From the NCBI GenBank assembly GCA_040877415.1, contig JBBDNV010000150.1, positions 4,080 to 68,079 on the forward strand: a stretch of 64,000 nucleotides of DNA, in the 5' to 3' direction. Positions 1-7,957 of the stretch are shown here, piece after piece (the stretch's first letter is position 1; every line of letters starts with the position of its first letter). The notes beneath the pieces are model-generated. The model was given only the letters and a program-made list of their open reading frames with translations. It was not told the origin of the DNA and searched no databases. The position numbers and the translations under genes are program-made. Source of the stretch: JBBDNV01 sp040877415. GTDB lineage: Bacteria; Planctomycetota; Planctomycetia; Pirellulales; PALSA-1355.

Positions 1-373
1 TCTGCTGGAGTGCCTCGCTATCGACATCGATCTGGCGCAGCAGCTCTTTCAGCTTCTCGGGATCGGTTTCCGCCATCGCGGCCAAGGGGTCGACGGTCGC
101 CAGGAGCTTGGCGGCCTCCTTCTCGTCAACGTCGAGCACCAGGACGGGCCATTCGCTGTCGGGCGCCACGTCTGCACGCAGGTGCCCGTCGATCAGTTGC
201 AGCCCCGCTGGCGTCTCGCGCACGAGGAGCGCGTCGGCGATTCCGACCTCGGCCAGGATGCCGCGCATTGCATCTTGCTGCGCTTTCGGATGCGTTCGCC
301 AGTTCGCGGGATTCGGCAGGATCTCGCTGGCTTTGACGCGGCGCAGCTCTTTAATCCGATCACGAAGCTTCAT
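1..373 (-). CDS. ParB-like nuclease-domain protein, partial (runs off left edge)
   Basis: The visible 124 residues start MKLRDRIKELRRVKASEILP and continue with NPANWRTHPKAQ, a GILAEVGIADALLV stretch and LQLIDGHLRADVA. This is the ParB N-terminal (ParB/Srx) fold with the usual DGHxR-type motif near residue 75. Phage and element proteins of this family often precede, or are fused to, DNA methyltransferases and act on DNA rather than in chromosome partition. The start is the ATG that overlaps the stop of the upstream gene as ATGA, so the two are translationally coupled. The C-terminal part lies outside the window, so a fused methylase domain cannot be excluded. The family call is firm; the role is inferred. 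Confidence 0.75.
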   Translation of the reverse strand, partial: MKLRDRIKELRRVKASEILPNPANWRTHPKAQQDAMRGILAEVGIADALLVRETPAGLQLIDGHLRADVAPDSEWPVLVLDVDEKEAAKLLATVDPLAAMAETDPEKLKELLRQIDVDSEALQQ

Positions 374-639
374 TTGGCATCCTCGCCGTGCAGGGGAGCC
401 AAGTCGACTAGCTGAAGCTTGGCATCGGGGTGTATGTAAAAGCTATGCTCGCATCCAGCCTCGCACCTGAAGTCGATCGACACAGCGCCGTCCTCGTACC
501 GGTAAATGCCGGTTATCGCGACCTTGCAGGTCATCATCCCACCAACGAGCTCCTGCACTTTCTTGATGACATCGCGCGACGGCGGATGGGGATCACGATC
601 GAAACTGTACCGGCTAACTCCGACCATTTGCTTCTCCAT
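370..639 (-). CDS. hypothetical phage protein (89 aa)
   Basis: I do not recognise this 89-residue protein. It starts MEKQMVGVSRYSFD, has a GAVSIDFRCEAGCEHSF stretch with two cysteines, and ends APLHGEDAK. A GGAG lies 5 bases before the first ATG; a second in-frame ATG four codons later is an alternative start. It overlaps the end of the HNH gene by 26 bases and the start of the ParB-like gene by four (ATGA). It is therefore a member of a tightly packed minus-strand phage operon. Confidence 0.6.
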   Translation of the reverse strand: MEKQMVGVSRYSFDRDPHPPSRDVIKKVQELVGGMMTCKVAITGIYRYEDGAVSIDFRCEAGCEHSFYIHPDAKLQLVDLAPLHGEDAK

Positions 640-985
640 CTTGGCTCCGGTCCGCCCAAGCCACGACCTCGTGGCACAGCTGAATGAACTCGTCCTGCGT
701 CATCGTGCCTTTGGCATGGTTCACCGACGTGAGCACCACCTGCATGTTCTCGATGGCGTGGGCCCCGCCTCGAGATACCGGGATCACGTGATCAAGTGAT
801 GCGTTGCTCGGCGTTAGGCGTTGCCCCGTCAGGGCACACCGGAAGTTCTGCCGCTCCAAGAGCGCCATGATCTCTGGCACCTTGATTCGCTCGAGCTCTT
901 TCTCGCCATCGTCGGGAAACGTTAGTGCACCACAATTGCCAGCTTCCAGATAACCGGTGTTGATGTTGCCGTCGTCTACTCGCAT
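614..985 (-). CDS. HNH endonuclease
   Basis: This 123-residue protein has an HNH nuclease core in its second half: FRCALTGQRLTPSNASLDHV, then IPVSRGGAHAIENMQVVLTSVNHAKG. The DH pair is the first catalytic His motif, the central Asn is in ENMQ, and the last His is in NHAKG. The ATG at 985 has a clear GGAGG seven bases upstream, which fixes the start. Small HNH proteins in phage operons act as nicking or packaging-associated endonucleases or as homing enzymes. Only one Cys of the usual zinc-binding pairs is obvious, so this is a zinc-poor variant. The family is confident; the exact role is not. Confidence 0.85.
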   Translation of the reverse strand: MRVDDGNINTGYLEAGNCGALTFPDDGEKELERIKVPEIMALLERQNFRCALTGQRLTPSNASLDHVIPVSRGGAHAIENMQVVLTSVNHAKGTMTQDEFIQLCHEVVAWADRSQDGEANGRS

Positions 986-1304
986 GGATCATCCTCCGAA
1001 TGGCTTCGTCCCAGGTTCTCGCGGGGCGTCTGGTCCGCGACCTAACTTCCCCACTTCGCTGCCGCTCGTACCGCCTGACCCTCTTTGACTGGTTCGTGGA
1101 CCAGATGTATATCCGTCGCTTCCAGCCACGAAGGGAATTGAGCCGGGCAGAAAGTACGGCGTTGTGGTAAGCCCTTACGTACCAACATTCCCAGTCGTTG
1201 TGTGTCATGTCATTTTCCAAGGACGGACTCTGTCTTGGGCGGCCGAGCGCGGGGTGGGAAACCATGTGGCGTAGGCCCGAAAAGTACCTAAGAGCCTGGG
1301 GGGG
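986..1304. other. intergenic stretch with one doubtful open frame
   Basis: These 319 bases between the HNH gene and the next upstream gene hold no gene I can support. A minus-strand frame starting at 1208 (MTHNDWECWYVRAYHN) stays open but runs across most of the HNH gene in another frame, and its later half is Arg-rich, as expected for an out-of-frame translation. It could be a short real gene with a misplaced end, but nothing recognisable supports that. Confidence 0.3.
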
Positions 1305-1607
1305 TCATATGGCCTGAGCTCCTCGCACTTTGAATTCCTTTTCCTGTGCAGCCTGGCCAAAGCCGGTCGACCACCATCGGTAGAACCAGAAGCCAGCTTG
1401 GTTCGCGTCGATCACCGAGTAGTACTGGCCCACCGCTTCCTTAACGACGTTCCCACCAACGCCAAACGTGTACGTGGTCACGACGCCGGCAGGCGTGCGG
1501 ATCGAGAGCTTGACGACATCGGGGTCGATGATGTTCTCGGTGTCGGCGTCCGTGAACGTGGCCGACACCCGCACAACGTCGCCAAGATCGTGGAGGTTGT
1601 ACGGCAT
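1305..1607 (-). CDS. small virion-like beta-sandwich protein (100 aa)
   Basis: The protein starts MPYNLHDLGDVVRVSATFTD and includes PDVVKLSIRTPAGVVTTYTF and WFYRWWSTGFGQAAQEKEF. The alternating hydrophobic pattern and the G-W-YRW-TG-GQAA-E ending look like small Ig-like phage structural or adaptor proteins, which I know only as a type, not as a named family. The start is the ATG overlapping the stop of the upstream DNRLRE gene (TGATG). An upstream in-frame start would cut into that gene and is not needed. The structural role is inference from composition and neighbours. Confidence 0.55.
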   Translation of the reverse strand: MPYNLHDLGDVVRVSATFTDADTENIIDPDVVKLSIRTPAGVVTTYTFGVGGNVVKEAVGQYYSVIDANQAGFWFYRWWSTGFGQAAQEKEFKVRGAQAI

Positions 1608-2251
1608 CAGCAGCCCTCGTCCTGCACAGCGACCGCCCACACTGCTGTGTCACCCGTCTCGACGCACCAAACCGGGTGCTCGTAGTTCACCACCAGCGTC
1701 GGACGAAACGCGGGGTTGGCATTGCCCGACGAATAGCAGTCCAGACGCTGCAATCCGCTTTCTGCAGCTCCCTTGATCAGCACGTCGAGAATCCCAGCGC
1801 GGTTCTCGATTGCATCCTCGACCAACGGCTTGATTTGGTTGAAAACCAGATTCTGAATGAACGTGTGGCTGACCGATTGCACTGGCGTCGGGTCGTAATC
1901 CCCGCCGAGGAAGATCCACGCACGGCCGAGGTCGTAGACGTTCCAGGTCGCTCCAAATTCCGTCCAGTCCGGCTGGGTCAGGCGATGGATGCTAAACGTC
2001 TCGTTGGTGATATTCCCGCCTGCCGCAGTAAGTGTCAGCGTCGCGTCAACGATCGTGGCCGTGATGAGCGACGTCAGGTCGAATCGCAGGATCGCTCGGA
2101 ACAGCGATTGCGAGTCCTTGCCGAGGTTCTGCGTACCGACAATCAGTGCGAAGTCGTCTCCGTAGTTGTTGTTGACCAACACGCCGTCGGCGATGTAGGT
2201 ATCGCGGTGGTTCAGGTCAGCCTCCGATGGTTGCAGCGTGAGCGTCAGCAC
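1607..2251 (-). CDS. DNRLRE-domain protein (virion/adhesin-like)
   Basis: This 214-residue protein resembles the DNRLRE / carbohydrate-binding beta-sandwich family. Features are DTYIADGVLVNNNYGDD near residue 18, LFRAILRFDLTSL near 50, and TLTLTAAGG, TEFGATWNVYD and RPTLVVNYEHP near the end. In bacteria this fold sits in secreted surface proteins. Here it lies in a phage-like operon, where it plausibly forms part of a tail or decoration structure that contacts the host surface. It starts with GTG overlapping the TAG of the preceding gene (TAGTG), and its own stop overlaps the next ATG. The domain call is good; the virion role is inferred. Confidence 0.7.
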   Translation of the reverse strand: MLTLTLQPSEADLNHRDTYIADGVLVNNNYGDDFALIVGTQNLGKDSQSLFRAILRFDLTSLITATIVDATLTLTAAGGNITNETFSIHRLTQPDWTEFGATWNVYDLGRAWIFLGGDYDPTPVQSVSHTFIQNLVFNQIKPLVEDAIENRAGILDVLIKGAAESGLQRLDCYSSGNANPAFRPTLVVNYEHPVWCVETGDTAVWAVAVQDEGC

Positions 2252-2745
2252 TAGCGGGCGATCTCCGCGAGTTTCGTGTCAACCGCCGCCCGCAGCGCAT
2301 CCAAGCTGCCTTCGAGGCGACAAGTCCAAGGCTTGCGCTTCGTCGGATCGTCACCACGCCCGATCGGCTTGTAGCCCATGGGCGTGAGTTCGCCGGTGCC
2401 GAGTGCATCGAACCAAGCTTTCTCGGTAGTGTCGCGCGCTGGAATGACCGACAGTCCGCGCTGGCCGGGATTCTCCTCTGCCCAGACGCTTAGCATGCGG
2501 TAGAAGGCCTCGCGATTGAGCGCCGTGAAGCCGAGTAGACGCGGGCCCAGCCACAGTCCAAAACCCATGAGCACGCCGTGGTCGAGGGCGACCACCAACG
2601 AGAACCCCTGCGACAAGAGATTGGCGATGTCCTCAGCGGTCTTCTGCGGCGATCCGTACCACCACGAGTTCGAGTCTTGTGCCTTGGCGTTCCAGAATTC
2701 GGCAACGGCGCTTGCGTGGTTGACCGCTCCTTTGATGACTTCCAT
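2251..2745 (-). CDS. phage-type acetyltransferase-like protein (164 aa)
   Basis: The protein begins MEVIKGAVNHASAVAEFWN and has a central SLVVALDHGVLMGFGLWLGP stretch. A later segment, NREAFYRMLSVWAEENPGQRGLSVIPARD, resembles the region before the acetyl-CoA loop in GNAT folds. The classic Q/RxxGxG/A loop is not clear, so the catalytic claim is weak. Its start has a GGAGAGG-type ribosome site seven bases upstream. It heads the small structural-like gene string on the minus strand. Confidence 0.45.
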   Translation of the reverse strand: MEVIKGAVNHASAVAEFWNAKAQDSNSWWYGSPQKTAEDIANLLSQGFSLVVALDHGVLMGFGLWLGPRLLGFTALNREAFYRMLSVWAEENPGQRGLSVIPARDTTEKAWFDALGTGELTPMGYKPIGRGDDPTKRKPWTCRLEGSLDALRAAVDTKLAEIAR

Positions 2746-2817
2746 CAGAATGCCTCTCCTCTGCTTCGCTCCGTCACATGTAATCGTACCCGTGCAACCG
2801 TCGATCCCGGTCGATTC

Positions 2818-3015
2818 CTACAACACTTTCTGTTCACCCCGCGGCTCGCGGCGCTCGGCTCGCGCCTTGAACGTCTGTCGGCAATACTTGCACCGTAGAT
2901 ACTGCAAGCGCCAATGCGTCCCGGTCGCTCGACTGCTGCGCACGTACAGCGTGCCGCGTTTGCATCGCGGGCACGCATCGCCAGGACGTGAATTTGTGAT
3001 CGGCAGCCACGGCAT
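2818..3015 (-). CDS. small zinc-ribbon protein (65 aa)
   Basis: Starting at the ATG with a GGAG nine bases upstream, the product is a 65-residue basic protein. It contains CPRCKRGTLYVRSS and LRCKYCRQTFKARAERR, that is, two CxxC knuckles about 25 residues apart, which form a treble-clef or rubredoxin-like zinc ribbon. Similar mini zinc proteins in phages bind nucleic acid or act as small regulators (Com-like). A longer in-frame extension upstream is unlikely because its composition is not protein-like. The zinc-binding call is strong; the function is unknown. Confidence 0.65.
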   Translation of the reverse strand: MPWLPITNSRPGDACPRCKRGTLYVRSSRATGTHWRLQYLRCKYCRQTFKARAERREPRGEQKVL

Positions 3016-3184
3016 GTTCAATAACTCCGCACGAACGGCACCACGGGAACGGTGGAGAAGATAGATAAAGAGAGAGTTGTTACTTATTGCTGTTATTGCT
3101 CCCCCCGCGCGCGTTTCTCTGTCTCCCTTCGCGCTCGTGTGTGTGAACCGCCGTGCAACAACTGCAAGAAGCGCAAGAAGCGAT

Positions 3185-5317
3185 TCACGACGAGTCCTCC
3201 TCACTTGGACTGCTCGGCAGGAGGCGATAGACGGCCCCTGGGCGGCCGCGCGTTTGCACGCGCTTGGCCTCGATCAACCGCTGCTCGAGCAGCGTGGCCC
3301 GAACCTCCTCGTGCTCGCGGCTGCTCCACGGCAGCCGGCGGTTGATGCGCCAGAACGGCATCCACTCATCGCCGTGCTGTTCACGCCATTGCGAGAGCAC
3401 TTCCAAGAGCCGCTTCCGCTTCGAGTCGAACTCGCTCTCGCTGGCATGGTAGCCGGCCATGAACAGCATGCGGCGAGTCTGGTGGTCCACGAACGCCCCC
3501 GCCCAGGCGACCGCGTCCGGGCTGATGATCGGGTCGATGTGATTGACGCTGCAGGCATAGAGCAGTGCCAAGCGACGAGCCTTCTCGTAGGCCCGGGCCC
3601 AGATCGCCATTGCAACCGTGTCATTGCGCGACTCTGCCCGGGTGTAAGCTTGATCGGCCTGCTCGCGGAGTTGGCGAAATTGCTCCCGCGCGTCATCGGT
3701 CTGTGGAACCAAACGCGGGTCGGGGTGCCAGTCGCTGAGATTGCCGGGCGCTCCACCTGGTCGAAACTCGGCCCACCAGCGGGCGACATCCAAGATCGAC
3801 GCGGGCAGTGGACGATCGCCATCCTCGCGGCCGGAACCCCGGCGGCGACATTCGAGCACGATCATGCGAGCCAGGAAACCGTTGGTCAGGAGGCGACGCG
3901 ACAGGGCCTCATAGAACTGCTTGGGCACGGCGGTGCCGAAGATCGACAGTGAAGGCTGATCGATTGCCGTTCGTTCCCGCCCGGCCTTGGCGCGCATCAC
4001 ATAGACGCCGCGCGCGCTGGAGTACATCTGCAGCAACATGCTCACGATCTGTTCGTGCCGCGCGTCCTTGGCTTGGCTGACTCGCAACAGCAGGCCGTCG
4101 ATCTCGTCGACCTGGTAAAGAACGGCAGGCTGCACGAACAATCGATCCTCGATCCCCTCTCCGCTGGCGAAGCTATTGCCAAGGCAGTCGGCCAGCCCCG
4201 TCTCGTACAGAATTCGCTGGTTCACTTGGCGGGCGTGGTCCTTGCCGACGCCAGAGTTTGCCAAGCCCAGGATGTAGAGGTTCGTCCGGTTGCCCATGGG
4301 GTCGCGGATTTTGCGACCGGCCAGGACGGCCTGCAGCGCCAGTGCGCCGCAGAATGCCATGACTCGTTCCGGATAAGGCGCGGTGTCGAGCGTGTACGCC
4401 ATCACCTCGTCGATGTACCCCGGCACGCGGAGAAGGTCGTCGGAAATTGGACCAGGGTCATCCGAGGCAACTTCGTCAGCCGGTGCTTCGGCGTACATCT
4501 GGTCGTAGTGGTTTTCCGCCAGAGCGACCGATACCTCGTCGGGTGAATACCGCGCGACACTGACGGCAATGCGCTCCACTTCGGCCGGCGCGAGCGGCGG
4601 CACGCACCGGTCGCGGTTGACGCGGTCTAGTGCCGCCGAAATCTCGCCTTGCGACATGCCGACGCGGCGCATTGCGCCGCCCAGGCGGGCCAGGGTCGCG
4701 TTCCGTTGGCCCGAGGGGATCGGGTTTGCCCGTTCGGGACCGGCCGCGACTCGTGGCGACGTGGGCGACGTCGTGCCAACGCGATCGAGTTGGGCTACGA
4801 GCCAGGCCGGCGGCCCGAGCAGCCGGTCGGGAGTGACGTCCAGCTCGATGTCCCGCACCCAACTGTATGAACCTTCGCGCCTTCGCGAGGGAGCCACGAC
4901 GATGTAGCCGCCATCGGTGCGCACATCGACGTGCGGGGCCAGGACGCTGGTGCCGCACCGCCAGGCCTTGCCGGTCGGTTTGTGGAATACGTGGTGCCGG
5001 CCGCCGCGTGGCGTGATGGCGGTGGGTGCGGCCGACAGCGCGAGCAGCTTTTCAGGCTCGTCGCGCAACCAGGTGTTCGCCGAGCCGTTGTCGAGAGGAT
5101 CGACGTCGACCACGAGTAGCCCGGCAGCGGCGATAGCAATATTGGCCGAGGGATGCGCCGACCACCACGCCTCGATCTGCTCCGCATCGGTCGTTGCATC
5201 ATGGAAGCCGTGCTCCGTGAGCGGAGTGCTATCGCCTGGCGCACAGGGAAATACGGCGTAGCCCAGCTCGGCGTACCGCAGCGCGGCGATCAACAGCGGG
5301 TTGGGCGCGGTGGCCAT
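3185..5317 (-). CDS. prim-pol / DUF3987 replicase (primase-helicase)
   Basis: This 710-residue replication protein has an N-terminal bifunctional primase-polymerase domain (about 10-190). The catalytic acidic pair is in VVDVDP at 71-73 and the conserved GGRHHVF is at 105-111. A primase C-terminal helical segment follows (about 200-258). A DUF3987-type ATPase domain covers about 290-640, with the P-loop-like GLANSGVGKD at 351-360 and a Walker B-like YQVDEIDGLL. The last 60 residues look like a winged helix. Such proteins prime and unwind DNA at the element's own origin. The start overlaps the helicase gene stop (TGATG). It is the main replication gene of this element. Confidence 0.85.
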   Translation of the reverse strand: MATAPNPLLIAALRYAELGYAVFPCAPGDSTPLTEHGFHDATTDAEQIEAWWSAHPSANIAIAAAGLLVVDVDPLDNGSANTWLRDEPEKLLALSAAPTAITPRGGRHHVFHKPTGKAWRCGTSVLAPHVDVRTDGGYIVVAPSRRREGSYSWVRDIELDVTPDRLLGPPAWLVAQLDRVGTTSPTSPRVAAGPERANPIPSGQRNATLARLGGAMRRVGMSQGEISAALDRVNRDRCVPPLAPAEVERIAVSVARYSPDEVSVALAENHYDQMYAEAPADEVASDDPGPISDDLLRVPGYIDEVMAYTLDTAPYPERVMAFCGALALQAVLAGRKIRDPMGNRTNLYILGLANSGVGKDHARQVNQRILYETGLADCLGNSFASGEGIEDRLFVQPAVLYQVDEIDGLLLRVSQAKDARHEQIVSMLLQMYSSARGVYVMRAKAGRERTAIDQPSLSIFGTAVPKQFYEALSRRLLTNGFLARMIVLECRRRGSGREDGDRPLPASILDVARWWAEFRPGGAPGNLSDWHPDPRLVPQTDDAREQFRQLREQADQAYTRAESRNDTVAMAIWARAYEKARRLALLYACSVNHIDPIISPDAVAWAGAFVDHQTRRMLFMAGYHASESEFDSKRKRLLEVLSQWREQHGDEWMPFWRINRRLPWSSREHEEVRATLLEQRLIEAKRVQTRGRPGAVYRLLPSSPSEEDSS

Positions 5318-6975
5318 CAGAATGGGCAGTCCTCCTCGCAGGATTGGTCGACCAGAGCCGCCAGAGGCTCAGGCCGTGGGCCCAGCTCGTGGTTGACGAC
5401 CCGCTCATAGCGCTCGCCAGCAACGGCTCGCACAGTGATCGATCGCGTTGGCGCGAGACCGCCGCCTTCGGCGACTTCAACGGCACGCTCTGCGGTATCT
5501 GGGACCGGATCTGGTGACCGACGCCGCCACCACGCCGCGGCCTTGGATCGCGCGTAGCCGTCGTGCTCGAGGCAAATCCATTCGCTCTTGTAGTCGTGCC
5601 AGCCGACCTGGTAGTCCACGCGCAGTGTCTTGGGATCACCGTTGCGTGCGCCGCGCTTGGTGTGGACGCTGTACAGTACCGAACGCACCGAGTACTTCGT
5701 CGTCGTCACCTCGCCCGACAGAATGCTTGCCTCGCTGGCCTTTGCCTCGTGCTGCGTGCGCTTCGGCGGCGGGAACTCATACCCGCACTGCGGGCAGGTG
5801 GCGAAGCCGGCGGCGATCACTGCCTGGCACTCGGGACATTCCTTCGCCGGTGCCTGGCCATTGCCACGGTCGAGCGTCGTGACCTTGATGTCGTCCACCG
5901 GACCATGCCGCAGCACGTTGCCGCCGAAGTCGAGCACCAGGCAGTCGTCTTTACTGGGATGGAGGCGAAAGCCACGGCCGACCATTTGGTAGTAGAGGCC
6001 TGGGGACATGGTCGGCCGCACGAGGGCCACGCAGTCGATGTGGGGTGCGTCAAAGCCGGTCGTAAGCACGTTGACGTTGCACAGGTATTTAAGTTCGCCT
6101 CGGCGAAAGCGGCCCAATTCGGCGTCGCGTTCAGTTGTCGGGGTCTCGCCGCACACAAAGCCGCACTCGGTGCCGTGCTGGCGCTGGAGCACGTCGACGA
6201 TATGCCGGCCGTGTTTGACGCCGGAGGCAAAGATGAGGCAGGCGTTGCGGCTTGCGGCGTGCTGGATGATTTCTTCGCACGCAGAACAAACCAGCGCGTC
6301 CTGGTCCATCAAGGTTTCGACCTCGTCGGCCACGAACTCACCACCGCGCACGTGCAGCTCGGTCGCGTCGGCCTTGGACTTGCCGGCTTTGCTGACGAGC
6401 GCGCATAAGAACCCGTCGCGGATCAGCTCGCGGACGCCGACCTCGTAGCAGATGTGGTTGAGAAATCCGTCGGGCGTGCAGATGGGGCCCGTCTTCAGTC
6501 GGAACGGCGTTGCGGTGAAACCCACGATCCTCAGCTCAGGGTTCACGACTTTGGCGTCGGCCAGGAACTGGCGATATATCCCGTCGCCTTCCAGCGGGAT
6601 GAGATGAGCCTCGTCGACCATCACCAGATTGAACGCGTCCAACTCGCAAGCGCGGCGATATACCGACTGGATTCCCGCGACGATCACCGGGTGCTCGGTG
6701 TCGCGCCGCTTGAGACCCGCCGAGTAGATGCCGAAGTTCACCTCCGGGCAGACGAGCCGCAGCTTGTCAGTCGTTTGTTCCAGCAGCTCCTTCACGTGCG
6801 CCAGGATCAGCACGCGCCCCTGCCACAGCTCGACGGCCTCCTTGCAAATCGAAGCCATGATGGGTGTCTTACCGCCGGCCGTCGGCACCACGGCGCACGG
6901 GCTGTCGTCCCTGGTGCGCAGGTGCTCGTACACGGCGTCAATGCATGCGCGCTGATACGGGCGCAGTTCCATCAT
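5317..6975 (-). CDS. SF2 DEAD/DEAH-box helicase with C-terminal zinc ribbon
   Basis: This 552-residue phage-type helicase of the SSL2/RAD25-like class carries motif I PTAGGKT (31-37), motif II DEAH (121-124), motif III TATP (154-157), motif V TTGFDAPHID near 306, and motif VI QMVGRGFRLHP (330-340). A zinc ribbon with two CxxC pairs follows at about 380-397 (CPEC, CPQC). The last 150 residues look like an accessory DNA-binding part. It overlaps the zinc-ribbon gene upstream (ATGA) and the replicase downstream (TGATG), so the three are co-translated. It probably unwinds DNA for replication or recombination of the element. Confidence 0.9.
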   Translation of the reverse strand: MMELRPYQRACIDAVYEHLRTRDDSPCAVVPTAGGKTPIMASICKEAVELWQGRVLILAHVKELLEQTTDKLRLVCPEVNFGIYSAGLKRRDTEHPVIVAGIQSVYRRACELDAFNLVMVDEAHLIPLEGDGIYRQFLADAKVVNPELRIVGFTATPFRLKTGPICTPDGFLNHICYEVGVRELIRDGFLCALVSKAGKSKADATELHVRGGEFVADEVETLMDQDALVCSACEEIIQHAASRNACLIFASGVKHGRHIVDVLQRQHGTECGFVCGETPTTERDAELGRFRRGELKYLCNVNVLTTGFDAPHIDCVALVRPTMSPGLYYQMVGRGFRLHPSKDDCLVLDFGGNVLRHGPVDDIKVTTLDRGNGQAPAKECPECQAVIAAGFATCPQCGYEFPPPKRTQHEAKASEASILSGEVTTTKYSVRSVLYSVHTKRGARNGDPKTLRVDYQVGWHDYKSEWICLEHDGYARSKAAAWWRRRSPDPVPDTAERAVEVAEGGGLAPTRSITVRAVAGERYERVVNHELGPRPEPLAALVDQSCEEDCPF

Positions 6976-7148
6976 TCAATCAGTTCCCCATTCCGCCGTT
7001 TTCCGCCCCGCTGCTTCTTTATTTCTGCTTCCCCGCATTTGGACACACGATCGTTGATCTTGTGGCAGCGAGGACAGATGCGATTGCCCGGCCCCGTCGA
7101 ATCGAACGGCTGGCCGCACTTCAGGCACGTTCGTTGCTTGATGTCCAT
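6972..7148 (-). CDS. 58-aa zinc-ribbon protein
   Basis: This very short gene lies between rusA and the helicase. It starts MDIKQRTCLKCGQPFDSTGP and continues GNRICPRCHKIND, so two CxxC knuckles sit 15 residues apart, then ends with a Lys/Arg-rich tail GKRRNGELIE. The ATG lies directly after the rusA stop, and the TGA overlaps the helicase ATG as ATGA. That spacing and the zinc ligands show it is real despite its length. Position and basic tail suggest a nucleic-acid-binding accessory to the helicase or resolvase; this is inference. Confidence 0.75.
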   Translation of the reverse strand: MDIKQRTCLKCGQPFDSTGPGNRICPRCHKINDRVSKCGEAEIKKQRGGKRRNGELIE

Positions 7149-7493
7149 TCAGAGGCGCTCCAACCGGACGCGCACTTTGCCCCCAGCCACGACGTGCTGG
7201 CGTTCGACGGTGAGCCGAGCAACCTGTGAGTCGTCCTGGTAAGCGCCGCCGTGGGCCAGCGCGTCCAGCAGCGCCTTTTGCACGTTGTCGATGTCGCGTC
7301 GACGGTTGTCCGGCGGAAACACCGCGACCTCGACGACGAGGGGACCTAGCAGGGGACGAACCCCGCCGGCCGCGAGGATCGAACAGACCGCCTTGCGGAA
7401 TGCCCGACCCCCGCGACTTATGAGCGTCCGTGCTCCTACTCGCCTCCAGTAATGGTTGACCGATGGCGGGTACGGCAGTTCCAGTTCGATCAT
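7149..7493 (-). CDS. rusA: RusA-family Holliday junction resolvase
   Basis: The 114-residue product from the ATG (MIELELPYPPSVNHYWRR) matches RusA, with the typical N-terminal PYPPSVNHYW and the catalytic acidic cluster RRRDIDNVQKALLDAL, followed by QDDSQVARLTV. RusA cuts four-way junctions made during phage recombination and replication. The ATG overlaps the stop of the DUF669 gene (TGATG); TTG or GTG starts a few codons upstream are possible. It sits with a Sak4-like annealing ATPase and a helicase, which is a standard phage recombination block. Confidence 0.92.
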   Translation of the reverse strand: MIELELPYPPSVNHYWRRVGARTLISRGGRAFRKAVCSILAAGGVRPLLGPLVVEVAVFPPDNRRRDIDNVQKALLDALAHGGAYQDDSQVARLTVERQHVVAGGKVRVRLERL

Positions 7494-7957
7494 CACGAGC
7501 GCTTCCAAGGAGGTGTGCTGTTAGCTGCCGCCGCAACCGGAGCCCCGGCCACGGAAGGCACATCCTTCTTGGAGTAGCCTTTGATTTCGTTAGTGATGTC
7601 CCCGGTATCCGTGCGCTTCTTACAGCGGACGTGGATTACCAGCGGCAGGTTGTGCAGCTCGACCGAGTCGGTGGGTGCAAGCACGCCGACAGCCCGACAG
7701 ATGGCGGATAGCTCCGCGCGGGCGATCTGCACGGCAGTCGCGTTCGGGTTATCGAGGTTCAGGCGAGTCCACAGCAGGCGATTCCTGAACTCACCTTCGA
7801 TGACTTGGAACGTGAGTTTGAGAAAGTGCCCGGTGCCTGCCTTGTTGGGGGTCATCTCCGACTCGGTGATCACCGCCGGGTACTTTCCGGGAGGAATTGG
7901 GTCGAACTCGCTGGTCGGTTCGACTTGGTTGGCATCAAAGCCGCTGAGGTCAGCCAT
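7493..7957 (-). CDS. DUF669 phage protein (ssDNA-binding/recombination accessory)
   Basis: This 154-residue protein starts MADLSGFDANQVEPTSEFDP. It contains the DUF669 core IPPGKYPAVITESEM, GHFLKLTFQVIEGEFRNRLL and WTRLNLDNPNATAVQIARAE, then a low-complexity Ala/Pro tail ending PPWKRS. DUF669 proteins sit next to Sak4/RecA-like ATPases in many phages and are thought to bind single-stranded DNA, much like an SSB. An AAGGAG nine bases upstream of the ATG fixes the start, although the frame stays open further upstream. The short acidic-free tail differs from the SSB C-terminal tip. Confidence 0.85.
   Translation of the reverse strand: MADLSGFDANQVEPTSEFDPIPPGKYPAVITESEMTPNKAGTGHFLKLTFQVIEGEFRNRLLWTRLNLDNPNATAVQIARAELSAICRAVGVLAPTDSVELHNLPLVIHVRCKKRTDTGDITNEIKGYSKKDVPSVAGAPVAAAANSTPPWKRS

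Noticed and set aside
792..1265. A 157-codon frame across the HNH gene
   Set aside because: Most of it is the shifted frame of the HNH gene. Only the first third is free, and it resembles no known protein.
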